A stretch of DNA of 64,000 nt from Hyphomicrobiales bacterium (GTDB lineage: Bacteria > Pseudomonadota > Alphaproteobacteria > Rhizobiales > Xanthobacteraceae): contig WHTM01000025.1 of assembly GCA_009377755.1 (NCBI GenBank), positions 1 to 64,000 on the forward strand, written 5' to 3'. Numbering within the stretch: the stretch's first letter is position 1; every line of letters starts with the position of its first letter. The translations under genes were made by a program, and so were the position numbers. The notes beneath the pieces are model-generated. The model did not search any database, was not told where the DNA came from, and worked only from the letters and a program-made list of their open reading frames with translations. Shown piece by piece: positions 1 through 8,500 of the stretch.

Positions 1-669
1 ACGCTTGGTAATCTCGGCCATGTGGGCTGCGGCGTGGCAGGCGCGCGTAAGCTGACGCGTCGTCATCGGGTTGGATGGGTTCTGGCCCGGGAACAGCCAG
101 CCCTGTGGCCGTGCAATGCGATACCAGTCGCGCAGAAGGCTGAGCAGCACGGGGGAAAGCATCGCGTGGCGATCCTTGCGGCCTTTGCCCTGCTCGATGC
201 GCAGCATCATGCGTTTGGAATCGACATCGGATACCTTCAGCGAGACAACCTCGGAGACGCGCAGCCCTGCACCGTAGGCGACACTCAGCGCCGCCTTGTA
301 CTTGGTGCCCGGCGCCGCCTCCAGAAAGCGCGCAACCTCCTCCGGGCTTAAGACAACTGGCACCTTGCGCGGCTCGTGCATGAACGACAGGTGCTTGGCG
401 AGGTCGGACCGATCGAGCGTCACATTAAAAAAGAATCGTAGCGCCGAGACGGTGGCGTTGATCTTTGGCGTGCCTGCGCCGTTCGACGCCAGATGCAGCC
501 GAAAGCCGCGCACGTCCTCCGATTTAGCCGTGGCGGGAGAGCGGCCGAGGAACGCGGCGAAGTCCTTGACCCTTTGCACGTAGTCATGTTGGGTCTTCGG
601 CGATAACTTACGGATCGCCATGTCTTCGATCATGCGCCGATGCAGCGGGCTGATGGCCTGCTCGGTCAT
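1..669 (-). CDS. Tyrosine-type site-specific recombinase, N-terminal part (cut by window edge)
   Basis: Read leftward from an ATG at 669, the frame stays open for 223 codons to base 1, so the C-terminus is missing. Residues about 10-95 look like the SAM-like core-binding domain (SPKTQHDYVQRVKDF). The catalytic domain follows, with the first active-site arginine in GAGLRVSEV near residue 137 and the beta-hairpin lysine in GKGRKDRH. The H-x-x-R box and the tyrosine would lie outside the window. Family knowledge: integrases of this type often sit directly upstream of an IS91-family Y1 transposase, so this could be one end of such an element; that is inference because the next gene is not visible. 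The start is followed by a plausible MTEQ N-terminus. Confidence 0.88.
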   Translation of the reverse strand, partial: MTEQAISPLHRRMIEDMAIRKLSPKTQHDYVQRVKDFAAFLGRSPATAKSEDVRGFRLHLASNGAGTPKINATVSALRFFFNVTLDRSDLAKHLSFMHEPRKVPVVLSPEEVARFLEAAPGTKYKAALSVAYGAGLRVSEVVSLKVSDVDSKRMMLRIEQGKGRKDRHAMLSPVLLSLLRDWYRIARPQGWLFPGQNPSNPMTTRQLTRACHAAAHMAEITKR

Positions 670-1075
670 GGGGATGCTCCTGTCTTGAGTGAAAGGTTGC
701 TAGCCCTTCATCTTCAGGACAGGACGCCCCGGCGCGCTATCGTGGAATCCGTGCCGCTGCCACAGCGCCCTACCGCGCGAGCGGTTTAGTCCGTGTCCGC
801 ATAGCGGACATCGCGACAGCAGGCGCGTGATCGTGGGATGTGCGGCAGGGGAGAGCGAAGAGAAATGCTGTCGCGCTATGGCGTAGTGGCGGGCCACGCC
901 CGATGATGATGAGCACTATACCTACGCTGTAGCGCTACGATAGGCGAATGCATCGTGGATGGAGGAGAGTCGCCGGGAGCACTCTGTTGCTGGTCGACGA
1001 CGGTATGGGTATTGGTGCTTTGTCCTCCGCGACAGCGCGGGCACTAACGGAAGGCGGCTCAAGCAAGGAAATTCG
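670..1075. other. Gene-poor stretch between the recombinase and the DUF1993 gene
   Basis: About 400 bases with no gene I can support. A 65-codon minus-strand frame (897-700) encodes one CPLCG motif but has no partner cysteine pair and no recognisable family. The stretch should hold the recombinase promoter and perhaps one end of the mobile element. I could not find clear terminal repeats. Confidence 0.4.
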
Positions 1076-1600
1076 ATGGCGACATCATTTTATGACCTCA
1101 GCGTGCCGACCTTCTTGCAGAGCGTTAGGGCCGTCGGAGGCTTCCTCGACCGTGCAGTCATTCATTGTGGGGAGACTGGCACTGACCCCGACGACTTCGT
1201 GGACGCGCGGCTCTTCGATGACATGGCGCCCTTCCATTTCCAGATCGAAGCGGCGTGGCACCATGCGGTGTGGGGACTGGAGGCCGCGAAGAGCGGCGTA
1301 TTCGCCCCGCCCGCCTTGGTCGGTCCGGTCCCCTTCGCCGACCTGCAGGCCATGATCGGCAAGGCGGAAACGGCGCTCGAAGCGTTCACCCCCGACGAGG
1401 TCAACGGCTGGGCGGGCAAGGCACTGGACCTTCAGATCGGCCCGCGGAAGCTCGCCTTCACGTCGGAGACCCTCATCCTCTCGTTTTCGCTGCCCAACTT
1501 CCATTTCCACGCCGTCACCGCCTACGACATCCTGCGCTCGCGGGGCGTGCCGCTAGGCAAGCGCGACTATGAAGGCCGGCTGCGCACTCGGCCGGCGTAG
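1076..1600 (+). CDS. DUF1993 family protein
   Basis: A 174-residue cytosolic protein beginning MATSFYDLSVPTFLQSV, the usual N-terminus of the DUF1993 family (DinB-like four-helix fold; function unknown). The frame is open further upstream (from 959), but the ATG at 1076 matches the family start and follows an AAGGAAA stretch. Conserved features include the LFDDMAPFHFQIE segment and the C-terminal FHFHAVTAYDILR helix. It stands alone, facing the tRNA gene. Only family membership is supported, not a reaction. Confidence 0.85.
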   Translation: MATSFYDLSVPTFLQSVRAVGGFLDRAVIHCGETGTDPDDFVDARLFDDMAPFHFQIEAAWHHAVWGLEAAKSGVFAPPALVGPVPFADLQAMIGKAETALEAFTPDEVNGWAGKALDLQIGPRKLAFTSETLILSFSLPNFHFHAVTAYDILRSRGVPLGKRDYEGRLRTRPA

Positions 1601-1644
1601 CGGTCGCGGCTCTTGAGCTGGAAGTGGCGGCGCTCGGCGGCATT

Positions 1645-1734
1645 TGGCGGAGAGGGAGGGATTCGAACCCCCGATACGGTTGCCCGTATGCCGCATTTCG
1701 AGTGCGGTGCTTTCAACCACTCAGCCACCTCTCC
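1645..1734 (-). tRNA. tRNA-Ser (anticodon CGA)
   Basis: On the minus strand the 5' acceptor arm GGAGAGG (1734-1728) pairs with CCTCTCC near 1649-1655. The D-arm TGGCTGAGTGGTTGAA, an anticodon loop reading ACTCGAAAT (anticodon CGA), a long variable arm typical of serine tRNA, and the T-loop GGTTCGAATCC are all present. The CCA end is encoded at 1647-1645. It decodes UCG. The gene is single, with no second tRNA nearby. Confidence 0.95.
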
Positions 1735-1883
1735 GCGAGGCTTTCGACGAGGCGAACAGGCCTCCGAGCGGTTGCCGGCTATGTAGCGAAGCGGCCGGAG
1801 TCGCACAAGGGCGCGGCAGGCTCCTGTCAGGCTCCTGGGCCTGCGCCGAGGCGGCGGGCGGCCGCACCGGCACGGTGCTCGCG

Positions 1884-2450
1884 CTACCGGCCCGCCCGCA
1901 GCGCCGTCTTGAGCGCCTCACGCCGGTCGGCGCGGTACAGGTTCGGATAGTCGATCGGATAAGCCGCGCCAGGCACCACGTGCAGATCGACGAAGACCGG
2001 CCCCTCCGTGGTGAGCAGGGTGCCGATCTGCGCCTCGAAGTCGGCGAGTTCGGAGATCGTGCAGGCGTGCCGATAGCCGGCCGCGCGCGCGAGCCCCGCA
2101 AAATCGACGTTGCGGCTCGGCAGCGGGTGGGCTCCGTTCGCTTCGTAGGTTCCGTTGTTGGTCACGATATGGAGGAAGTTGCGCGGGCCAGCGGCGGCGA
2201 TGGTGACCAGCGTGCCGAGATTCATGCAAAGGCTGCCGTCGCCGTCGAGCACGACCACGCGCCGGTCCGGATTGCCGAGCGCCAGGCCGAGCGCATGCGA
2301 GGAGGCGAGCCCCATCGCGCCGGTCGAGAAGTAGTTGAGATCGCGCGGCGCAATCGCGATCCAGTCGTGCGCCGACGTATAGGTCGCGACCACGATCTCA
2401 TCGGTGAGGCGCCGCTTGAGCGCATGGAAGCAGTCGTCGCGCTTCATCAT
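1884..2450 (-). CDS. ThDP-dependent decarboxylase, C-terminal/beta subunit (sulfopyruvate or phosphonopyruvate decarboxylase-like)
   Basis: A 188-residue protein with the thiamine diphosphate binding signature: GDGSLCMNLG followed about 25 residues later by NNGTYEANG. It matches the C-terminal half of ThDP decarboxylases such as ComE (sulfopyruvate decarboxylase beta) and phosphonopyruvate decarboxylases. Its ATG overlaps the stop of the partner gene (ATGATG over TGA at 2447-2450), so the two are translationally coupled and probably form an alpha2beta2-type enzyme. Substrate cannot be told from sequence; no coenzyme M genes are visible, so a 2-oxoacid or sulfopyruvate catabolic role is as likely. 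Confidence 0.85.
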   Translation of the reverse strand: MMKRDDCFHALKRRLTDEIVVATYTSAHDWIAIAPRDLNYFSTGAMGLASSHALGLALGNPDRRVVVLDGDGSLCMNLGTLVTIAAAGPRNFLHIVTNNGTYEANGAHPLPSRNVDFAGLARAAGYRHACTISELADFEAQIGTLLTTEGPVFVDLHVVPGAAYPIDYPNLYRADRREALKTALRAGR

Positions 2451-3010
2451 GATGCCACCGGAGGCCGGCCGATCAGGAACGCCACCGGCCAGTTGTCGCG
2501 ATACGCCGCCTCTATTCCGGGGCGGATGACGTCGATGTCCTTGTCGTTCTCGACCAAGTGATGCGGAATTCCCATCACGTCCAGGATCGGCTCGACGATG
2601 CGGATGCGGAAGCGGCCCGACTGGCGCGGCGGCCGGTCGACCTCGCGCTCCAACAGGCCGACCATGAAGCAGATCGGCTGCCTGAACTCCACCGCGACGC
2701 CGCCCAGCGCATTGAGCGAGTCGAGCAGCCCCGTGTGCTGGATCAGGATCAGCGCGCGCTTGTCGCTCATGGCGAGCCCCATGGCGATGCCGAGGCATTC
2801 GTCCTCTTTGCATACGCGGATCAGGCGCAGCGAATTGTCTTCCGAGATCGGCTTCAGCAACCCGCCCGCCGTGGTGATGTCGGGCACCGACAGCACGTAG
2901 TCGATACCGGCTTCCTTGATCGCCGCGATGATGCGGCCGCCATGCAGCGATGTTGTCGCGTCGTCGGATGCCACGGCCGGCCCGCTCCCCATGTTGGCTC
3001 CGGCCGGCAT
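2447..3010 (-). CDS. ThDP-dependent decarboxylase, N-terminal/alpha subunit
   Basis: A 187-residue protein carrying the pyrimidine-binding domain of ThDP enzymes. The stretch CKEDECLGIAMGLAMS holds the glutamate that activates the cofactor, and GLLDSLNALGG and a VGLLERE segment follow. It is the ComD-like partner of the downstream subunit and overlaps it by 4 bases. The ATG at 3010 (MPAGANMGSG) is chosen because codons upstream of it in frame are Ala/Gly-rich and unlike the family; ATG 2992 is also possible. The promoter would be in the short gap shared with the divergent methyltransferase gene at 3214. Confidence 0.82.
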   Translation of the reverse strand: MPAGANMGSGPAVASDDATTSLHGGRIIAAIKEAGIDYVLSVPDITTAGGLLKPISEDNSLRLIRVCKEDECLGIAMGLAMSDKRALILIQHTGLLDSLNALGGVAVEFRQPICFMVGLLEREVDRPPRQSGRFRIRIVEPILDVMGIPHHLVENDKDIDVIRPGIEAAYRDNWPVAFLIGRPPVAS

Positions 3011-3213
3011 GCAGGCGCCGCCGGCGGTGTCAGTATCGTTGCGCCCGCTAGCTAAGGCAAAACCAGAAACGACCGCAACATGCCCGGCGGCATGGCCGGT
3101 CCGCCCGCACCGGCGGCTCGCCGAGAGCAACGTTGCGGAACCCTGACGATGCTCGCATCATGGAGGCGAGCATCATTGAAAAGAGACCAACATCCTCGAA
3201 CAAGGTGCATTTC

Positions 3214-4338
3214 ATGCCGAGCACGACCTCGAGTCCGCCGTTTCATGCCGAACATATCGGCAGCTTCCTGCGGCCGGCGGCGCTGCTGCGGGCGCGCGAC
3301 GAACATGCCGCCCGTCGGATGTCGGCCGATGACCTGCGGGCGATCGAGGATGCGTCGATCCGCGACTTTGTCGCCCTTCAGGAAAGCCTCGGCTTCCAGG
3401 CGGTGACGGACGGCGAGTTCCGGCGCAGCACCTATACGGAGAACTTCACGACGTCGGGGCTGTCCGGCGTTTCCGCCGATCAGACCGGCGACGGCGCCTG
3501 GGCCTATACCGACGCATCCGGCCATCGCGAGCGCGCGCGGGTGCTGACCGTCAACTGCCGCATCGGCTGGAACCGCCCGGCGAATGCCGCGGATTTCGCC
3601 TTCCTCGCAGGGGTGACCGGCAACACTGCGAAAATGACGCTGCCCGGGCCTTGCTACATCCACTTTCGCGCCGGGCGGGAGCGCATCAGCCGCGACGTCT
3701 ATCCGCGTCTTGACGATTTCTGGACCGACCTGATTGCCGCCTATGCGGCCGAGCTGAACGCCTTGGCGGCTGCCGGCTGCCGCTATGTCCAGCTCGACGA
3801 GACCTCGATCGCCAAGCTCGGCGACGCAAAGATTCGTGATGCGCTGGCGGCTCGCGGCGACCCGTGGGAGGCGCTGCTCGATCAGTATCTCGCGGTGATC
3901 AACGCCATCGTGGCGCGGGCGCCGGCCGGGATGCGTATCGGCATGCACCTGTGCCGAGGCAACCGGATGGGACACTGGCAGGCGGCCGGCGGCTACGATA
4001 CCGTCGCCGACAAGGTGTTTCGTGGCCTCTCCATCGATTTCTTCTTCCTGGAGTACGACTCCGAGCGGGCGGGCAGCTTCGAGCCTTTGCGTCTGGTCCC
4101 CGAACACAAATCGATCGTGCTGGGGCTGGTCTCGACCAAAGCGGCGGATTTGGAGGGCGCGGACGCGTTGATGGCCCGGGTGCGGGATTGCGCCCGCTAT
4201 GTCGGCCTGGAGCGGCTTGCGATCAGTCCGCAATGCGGCTTTTCAAGCTCCGAGAAAGCCAACACAATCATGACCTATGATCAGGCCGTGGCGAAGCTGC
4301 GCCGCGTCGCCGAAGTGGCGCGCCGGGTCTGGGGGTGA
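3214..4338 (+). CDS. Cobalamin-independent methionine synthase-like zinc methyltransferase (MetE C-terminal domain only), paralog 1
   Basis: A 374-residue TIM-barrel protein of the MetE C-terminal/UROD superfamily. The zinc ligands are visible in order: His and Cys in GMHLCRGN, Glu in FLEYDSE, and Cys in SPQCGF. It lacks the N-terminal domain of true MetE, so it probably moves a methyl group between small molecules rather than from folate polyglutamate to homocysteine. The ATG at 3214 (MPSTTSSPPFHAEHIGS) fits the family; an upstream in-frame ATG at 3133 adds an atypical leader. The sensor kinase gene follows closely. Two paralogs lie at 8501 and 27613. Confidence 0.85.
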   Translation: MPSTTSSPPFHAEHIGSFLRPAALLRARDEHAARRMSADDLRAIEDASIRDFVALQESLGFQAVTDGEFRRSTYTENFTTSGLSGVSADQTGDGAWAYTDASGHRERARVLTVNCRIGWNRPANAADFAFLAGVTGNTAKMTLPGPCYIHFRAGRERISRDVYPRLDDFWTDLIAAYAAELNALAAAGCRYVQLDETSIAKLGDAKIRDALAARGDPWEALLDQYLAVINAIVARAPAGMRIGMHLCRGNRMGHWQAAGGYDTVADKVFRGLSIDFFFLEYDSERAGSFEPLRLVPEHKSIVLGLVSTKAADLEGADALMARVRDCARYVGLERLAISPQCGFSSSEKANTIMTYDQAVAKLRRVAEVARRVWG

Positions 4339-4373
4339 CGCCTTCGCTCCGAGTGCCCCCGGGGAGAGGATCG

Positions 4374-5918
4374 ATGCTTGACCAGATGAGAGATCGCAGC
4401 GAATTGCACCGCATCGGCATGGCGCTTGTGCTGGTCGCCGCCATGACGGTCACGATGATCCTAGTCAATCAGTACGTGCGGCCGACCAACCGTTCGGTTG
4501 TCTACCTGATCCCTGTGATCGCCGCGGCGGTGTGGTGGGGCGTACTCCCGGCCGTGATGGCGGCGCTGGCCGGAATCGTTGCCGCCGTCTTCTTCTTTTA
4601 TCCGCCGGTCTACAGCTTCAAGGTTCCGCAGAGCCCCCAACTCGTCAATCTAGCGCTGTTCCTGGTTGTCGCGCTGGTCACCGGGCGGTTAGCGACGGCG
4701 GTCAGGGCGCAGGCCGAAGTTGCGCGCAAGCGCGAGAAAGAGGTTCGCGAGCTGTATGCATTTTCGCGCCGGCTGGGCACAGCGCGGGCCGCGTCGGACA
4801 TCTACGCGGCGATCCAAGAACACCTTTCCAACCTGATCCAGCGCAAGGCGGTGCTGTTCGAGGCGGATTCCGCGAAGCCGGTAGATACCGGAGGGCGCAA
4901 TGATCAGTGGGTCCCCGAGCAGATCCACGCGGAGATCAGCCGATATGCAGGCGGCGACGGCACGTCGGAATCCGGTTCCGTCATCGACGGCGGCGGCGGA
5001 CACCTCTGGCTGGTCCGTCATGTAGCGCCAAAGACGCCGGCTTTCGGCGCGATCGCCATCGACCTCGGCGGCGCCGCGGATAGTGGCATCGACGACGTCC
5101 GCGGGCGCATCGACGAGGTGCTTGCGGATGCGGCCGCGACGCTGGATCGGCTGGACATCGCCCGTGTCATCGACGATGCGCGGATGCGCTCGGAAACGGA
5201 GGTTCTTCGCGAAGCACTGATCGGATCGGTCTCGCACGAGCTGAGAACGCCGCTGGCGTCGATCCTGGGATCGGCTACGGTGCTATGCAATACGCCGACG
5301 GTTGCCGAAGACGAGCGGCTCGGCGCGCTCGCTAACGTCATCCGCGACGAAGCGGAGCGGCTCAACAGTGACATCCAGAACCTGCTCGACGCGACCCGGA
5401 TCACCAGCCAGTCGCTCAAGCCGCTGCAGCAATGGGTCGAGTGCGCAGACCTGATAAACTCTGCACTGGAGCGGCGGGACCGGCGGCTCGCGGGCCATGT
5501 CGTGACGACCGATGTGGCGAGCGACCTGCCCTTGATCTATGTCGATCCTGTGCTGATGGAGCAGGCCCTGGTGCAGATCCTGGACAATGCCGCAAAATAC
5601 TCGACGCCCGGGAGCACCATCAGCGTCACCGCACGCCGCGAGGGCGACGAGATCGTGCTCTCGGTGGCGGACCGGGGGACCGGATTCACGAGGGAGGAAC
5701 ATGATCACCTCGGTGAACGGTTCTTCCGCGGACAACGGCATCTCACGACGATCCCGGGCTCGGGTCTAGGGCTCTGGATCGCGAACGCGTTCGTCACCGC
5801 CAGTAATGGGGAGCTTGAGGTGACGAGCAGCGGGACCAACCAAGGTTCGATAGTTTCGGTTCGCCTGCCGGTTGTAAGAGAAGCAATTCTGCAGTTAGAG
5901 AGGGCCGGCGATGAATAG
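4374..5918 (+). CDS. Sensor histidine kinase, KdpD C-terminal-like
   Basis: A 514-residue membrane kinase. The N-terminus has closely spaced hydrophobic helices of the DUF4118 type found in KdpD (about residues 15-105), then a GAF-like linker, the HisKA box SHELRTPLA with the phospho-accepting His near residue 287, and an HATPase_c domain (N-box ILDNAAKYS, G1 DRGTGF, G2 GSGLGLWIA). It has no KdpD sensor or USP domain at its N-terminus, which full KdpD proteins carry. The ATG at 4374 follows GGGGAGAGG; a GTG at 4335 also overlaps the previous stop. Its stop overlaps the response regulator start, so the pair is co-translated. Confidence 0.9.
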   Translation: MLDQMRDRSELHRIGMALVLVAAMTVTMILVNQYVRPTNRSVVYLIPVIAAAVWWGVLPAVMAALAGIVAAVFFFYPPVYSFKVPQSPQLVNLALFLVVALVTGRLATAVRAQAEVARKREKEVRELYAFSRRLGTARAASDIYAAIQEHLSNLIQRKAVLFEADSAKPVDTGGRNDQWVPEQIHAEISRYAGGDGTSESGSVIDGGGGHLWLVRHVAPKTPAFGAIAIDLGGAADSGIDDVRGRIDEVLADAAATLDRLDIARVIDDARMRSETEVLREALIGSVSHELRTPLASILGSATVLCNTPTVAEDERLGALANVIRDEAERLNSDIQNLLDATRITSQSLKPLQQWVECADLINSALERRDRRLAGHVVTTDVASDLPLIYVDPVLMEQALVQILDNAAKYSTPGSTISVTARREGDEIVLSVADRGTGFTREEHDHLGERFFRGQRHLTTIPGSGLGLWIANAFVTASNGELEVTSSGTNQGSIVSVRLPVVREAILQLERAGDE

Positions 5919-6645
5919 CGACTCTCCCGTCGTTCTCGTGGTCGACGACGAGGCCCAGATCCGCCGTTTCCTGCGTGCCGGGTTCGAGCTCGACGGCTTC
6001 ACCGTGGAAGAAGCCGACAATGGCAGCAACGCCATCCGCAAGGCCACGCTGTCCCCGCCCGATCTGCTGATCGTCGATCTCGGGCTCCCCGACATGGACG
6101 GTTCGGAAATCGTCCAGCGCCTGCGCGCCTGGTCGAGCGTGCCGTTGATCGTCTTGTCGGTGCGGTCGAACGAAGCCGAGAAGGTGCGCTTGCTGGAACT
6201 TGGCGCCGACGACTATGTCGTAAAGCCGTTCGGCATGGCCGAACTCCTGGCCCGAGCGCATGCCGCTTTGCGGCGGCGGGTCACCACCTCGACCGGCGAG
6301 CCGATCGTCAAGTCCGGCCGTTTGACCATCGATTTCGGCGCCCGTCTGGTCACTATCGACAGCGAACGAGTGCCGCTCACGCCGAAGGAATACCGGCTCT
6401 TGCAGGTGCTGGCGCAGCATGCCGGCAACGTGGTGACGCATCAGCACCTGCTGAAGGAAGTTTGGGGCTCGCCGCACGTCCACGATATTCACTACCTGCG
6501 CATTTTCGTCCGCAAGCTGCGGCAGAAGATCGAGGTGGACGCCACCAAGCCGCAAATCCTGCTGACCGAGCTGGGGATCGGCTACAGGCTGGCGGCATCG
6601 CCGCCCGCGCCGGCGATTGGGGCGCGGCAGATCACTGAAACTTAA
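5911..6645 (+). CDS. OmpR/KdpE-family response regulator
   Basis: A 244-residue DNA-binding regulator partnered with the kinase just upstream; its ATG overlaps the kinase stop by 8 bases. The receiver domain has the acidic pair in VVDDEAQIRRF, the phospho-acceptor Asp in LLIVDLGLPDMDG, and the conserved Lys in YVVKPFG. A winged-helix Trans_reg_C domain follows, with KEYRLLQVLAQHAGNVV and the terminal ELGIGYRL. It is most like KdpE, but no kdpFABC potassium pump genes are in the window, so target genes are unknown. Confidence 0.92.
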   Translation: MNSDSPVVLVVDDEAQIRRFLRAGFELDGFTVEEADNGSNAIRKATLSPPDLLIVDLGLPDMDGSEIVQRLRAWSSVPLIVLSVRSNEAEKVRLLELGADDYVVKPFGMAELLARAHAALRRRVTTSTGEPIVKSGRLTIDFGARLVTIDSERVPLTPKEYRLLQVLAQHAGNVVTHQHLLKEVWGSPHVHDIHYLRIFVRKLRQKIEVDATKPQILLTELGIGYRLAASPPAPAIGARQITET

Positions 6646-6913
6646 GGCGGAATTTACACAGCCGACTTCCGATCGGATCTTCGGCCTCCTGGTCCCTGAC
6701 CGGCGTCTGGCAGGCGTCAGGTGGCCGCTCGCACCTTGACATGGAAGGCTGCCGCCTATAACTCCGCTCAGCCGGCGTGGTAGGTTTCCGCGCCGTTCGT
6801 TTTGCATGCGTGCTGGTCAAGCGCGCGGGCGACGAAACAACTCATATCGCGACTGACAAAAAGCTGGTCCGGCTGCGCGCCGAGCACCGGGATCGAACAC
6901 GAGGACGAGAACG

Positions 6914-7300
6914 ATGTTCGCAGTCATCAAGACCGGCGGCCTGCAATACCGGGTCGCCGCGAACGACGTCATCACTGTGGGCAGGCTCGCCGGCGAGCCC
7001 GGCGACATCATCGAGCTTGGCGAGGTGCTGATGCTGGGCGGCGAGACCGTCGTCGTCGGTGCCCCGTCGGTCGCGGGTGCGCTGGTGGCCGGCGAAGTCG
7101 TCCGCCAGTCGCGTGGACCGAAGGTGATCGCCTTCAAGAAGCGCCGGCGCAAGAATTCCCGGCGCAAGCGCGGGCACCGGCAGGACTTCACGGTGGTACG
7201 CATCACCGAGATCCTGACCGATGGTCGGAAGCCCGACATGACGCCGCGGCCGAAGGCGCAAGCCAAGGCCGCCGGCGATAGCGCAGCACCGGCGGCCTAG
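6914..7300 (+). CDS. rplU: 50S ribosomal protein L21
   Basis: A 128-residue protein with the L21 start [14 protein letters not shown] and the basic [16 protein letters not shown] rRNA-binding stretch. L21 binds 23S rRNA domain I. The family is usually about 103 residues; the Ala/Lys/Pro-rich tail after residue 105 is common in alphaproteobacteria. A GAGGACGAG Shine-Dalgarno precedes the ATG. It leads the rplU-rpmA pair and its promoter should lie in the 268-base gap after the response regulator. Confidence 0.98.
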   Translation: MFAVIKTGGLQYRVAANDVITVGRLAGEPGDIIELGEVLMLGGETVVVGAPSVAGALVAGEVVRQSRGPKVIAFKKRRRKNSRRKRGHRQDFTVVRITEILTDGRKPDMTPRPKAQAKAAGDSAAPAA

Positions 7301-7359
7301 AGCTGAGATGATTCTGTCACGGAATCAGGTTACAAGGATGCGGAGTTAGGGAATCAGCC

Positions 7360-7632
7360 ATGGCCCACAAGAAAGCAGGCGGTTCGTCGCGCAACGGCCG
7401 CGATTCCGCAAGCCAGCGACTCGGCGTGAAGTTGTTCGGCGGGCAGCAATGCCTCGCTGGCAACATCATTGCGCGCCAACGTGGCACCAAATGGCATCCG
7501 GGCCAGAACGTCGGCCTTGGCAAGGACCACACGCTGTTCGCACTGATCGACGGCCATGTGCAGTTTCGTACCAAAGCCAAGGGCCGCGTCTTCGTATCGG
7601 TCGTACCGATGACGGAGGCTGCGGCCGAGTAA
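7360..7632 (+). CDS. rpmA: 50S ribosomal protein L27
   Basis: A 90-residue L27 with the typical [17 protein letters not shown]-terminus, whose tail reaches the peptidyl-transferase centre, and the core [15 protein letters not shown] and KGRVFVSV. There is no N-terminal extension that would need processing as in Firmicutes. It follows rplU by 59 bases in the same operon, and a terminator-like hairpin lies after it at 7696. Confidence 0.98.
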   Translation: MAHKKAGGSSRNGRDSASQRLGVKLFGGQQCLAGNIIARQRGTKWHPGQNVGLGKDHTLFALIDGHVQFRTKAKGRVFVSVVPMTEAAAE

Positions 7633-7695
7633 CACGGTGGAACCATAAGAGGTCCGCCGGCATTCAGTCGAACCGGCGGGGCCCAGCGGGCTCAA

Positions 7696-7733
7696 GAGGG
7701 GGAGACGGGATGCCGGCTTCCCCCCTCGCTTTT
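7696..7733 (+). terminator. Candidate intrinsic terminator after rpmA
   Basis: GAGGGGG at 7696-7702 pairs with CCCCCTC at 7721-7727 around an 18-base loop and is followed by GCTTTT. The T-run is short. It would end the rplU-rpmA transcript before the acetyltransferase gene, whose Shine-Dalgarno lies downstream of it. Confidence 0.5.
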
Positions 7734-7775
7734 CAACGGCGCGGTCGACGCGCCGACACAAAGGGAGCCTGCATC

Positions 7776-8375
7776 ATGACGCTCAGGGAAAGGATATCCG
7801 AGGAAACCTTCCGGGAGAGAAGTATTCCCGTCCTCGAGACCGAACGGCTGGTGTTGCGTACGCCGGGTCTCGCGGACGTAAAAGCGGTAGCGGCGCTCGC
7901 CAACGATCGCCGCATCGCCGAAAATACGTTGCGGATCCCGCATCCCTACCACATTGCCGATGCCGAGGCTTTCATCGGCACCGCCAATGCGGGCGAGCAC
8001 GAGACCGTGTTTCTGGTGACGCTGCGCGACGGCGCCGTTCTCGGCGCGTGCGGCGTTGGCTTGCTCAACGGAGCGACGCCCGAGATCGGCTACTGGTTAG
8101 GCGTACCCTTCTGGGGCTGCGGCTATGCCACCGAGGCGGTGCGCGCCGTCATCGACTATTCCTTCGTCACGCTCGGACATGACCAACTGGCCGCCGGTGC
8201 GCGCGTCAGCAATCCGGCCTCGCGCCGCGTGCTGGAGAAGTGTGGGTTCCAGTGGACCGGCATCGGCCTCTATCGCATCCGCGCCATCGCAAGCTCCGCG
8301 CCCATCGATCGCTTCCGCCTCGATCGTGGGCTGTGGGCGTCATTGAAAAGCTGGGGCGCGCGTCGCGTCGCGTGA
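7776..8375 (+). CDS. GNAT family N-acetyltransferase (RimJ/RimL-like)
   Basis: A 199-residue GCN5-related acetyltransferase. ETERLVLRTP is the family N-terminal strand; EIGYWLGVPFWGCGYATEAV holds the acetyl-CoA pyrophosphate loop (Q/R-x-x-G-x-G/A position in WGCGYA); and NPASRRVLEKCGF is the typical last helix. RimJ/RimL proteins acetylate protein N-termini or small amines; substrate is unknown. A gene of this type between rpmA and obgE is the usual order in rhizobia. The ATG at 7776 follows AAGGGAGCC. Confidence 0.9.
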   Translation: MTLRERISEETFRERSIPVLETERLVLRTPGLADVKAVAALANDRRIAENTLRIPHPYHIADAEAFIGTANAGEHETVFLVTLRDGAVLGACGVGLLNGATPEIGYWLGVPFWGCGYATEAVRAVIDYSFVTLGHDQLAAGARVSNPASRRVLEKCGFQWTGIGLYRIRAIASSAPIDRFRLDRGLWASLKSWGARRVA

Positions 8376-8500
8376 GGTGGCCATCCGCCGCGTTGCCGCG
8401 CGTGAACGCGCGGTAGCGCTGCCTCCCGCGCGCTGGCGCTGTCCGTCGCGAGCCGCTAAGCTCGCCGGCAACATCAAGCACGACGACGGGCGGAACCACC

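Noticed and set aside
22-583. Plus-strand open frames in the first 600 bases
   Set aside because: They are antisense to a minus-strand frame that clearly encodes a tyrosine recombinase and that has no stop to the window edge.
700-897. 65-codon minus-strand frame with a CPLCG motif
   Set aside because: Only one CxxC, no homology I recognise and no ribosome site; may be non-coding.
3052-4233. 393-codon minus-strand frame opposite the first MetE-like gene
   Set aside because: Composition (Arg/Gly/His-rich) is that of a shadow frame; the plus strand has the zinc motifs and family start.
4335-6645. Calling the two-component genes a kdp operon
   Set aside because: No kdpF, kdpA, kdpB or kdpC in the window and the kinase lacks the KdpD sensor domain.
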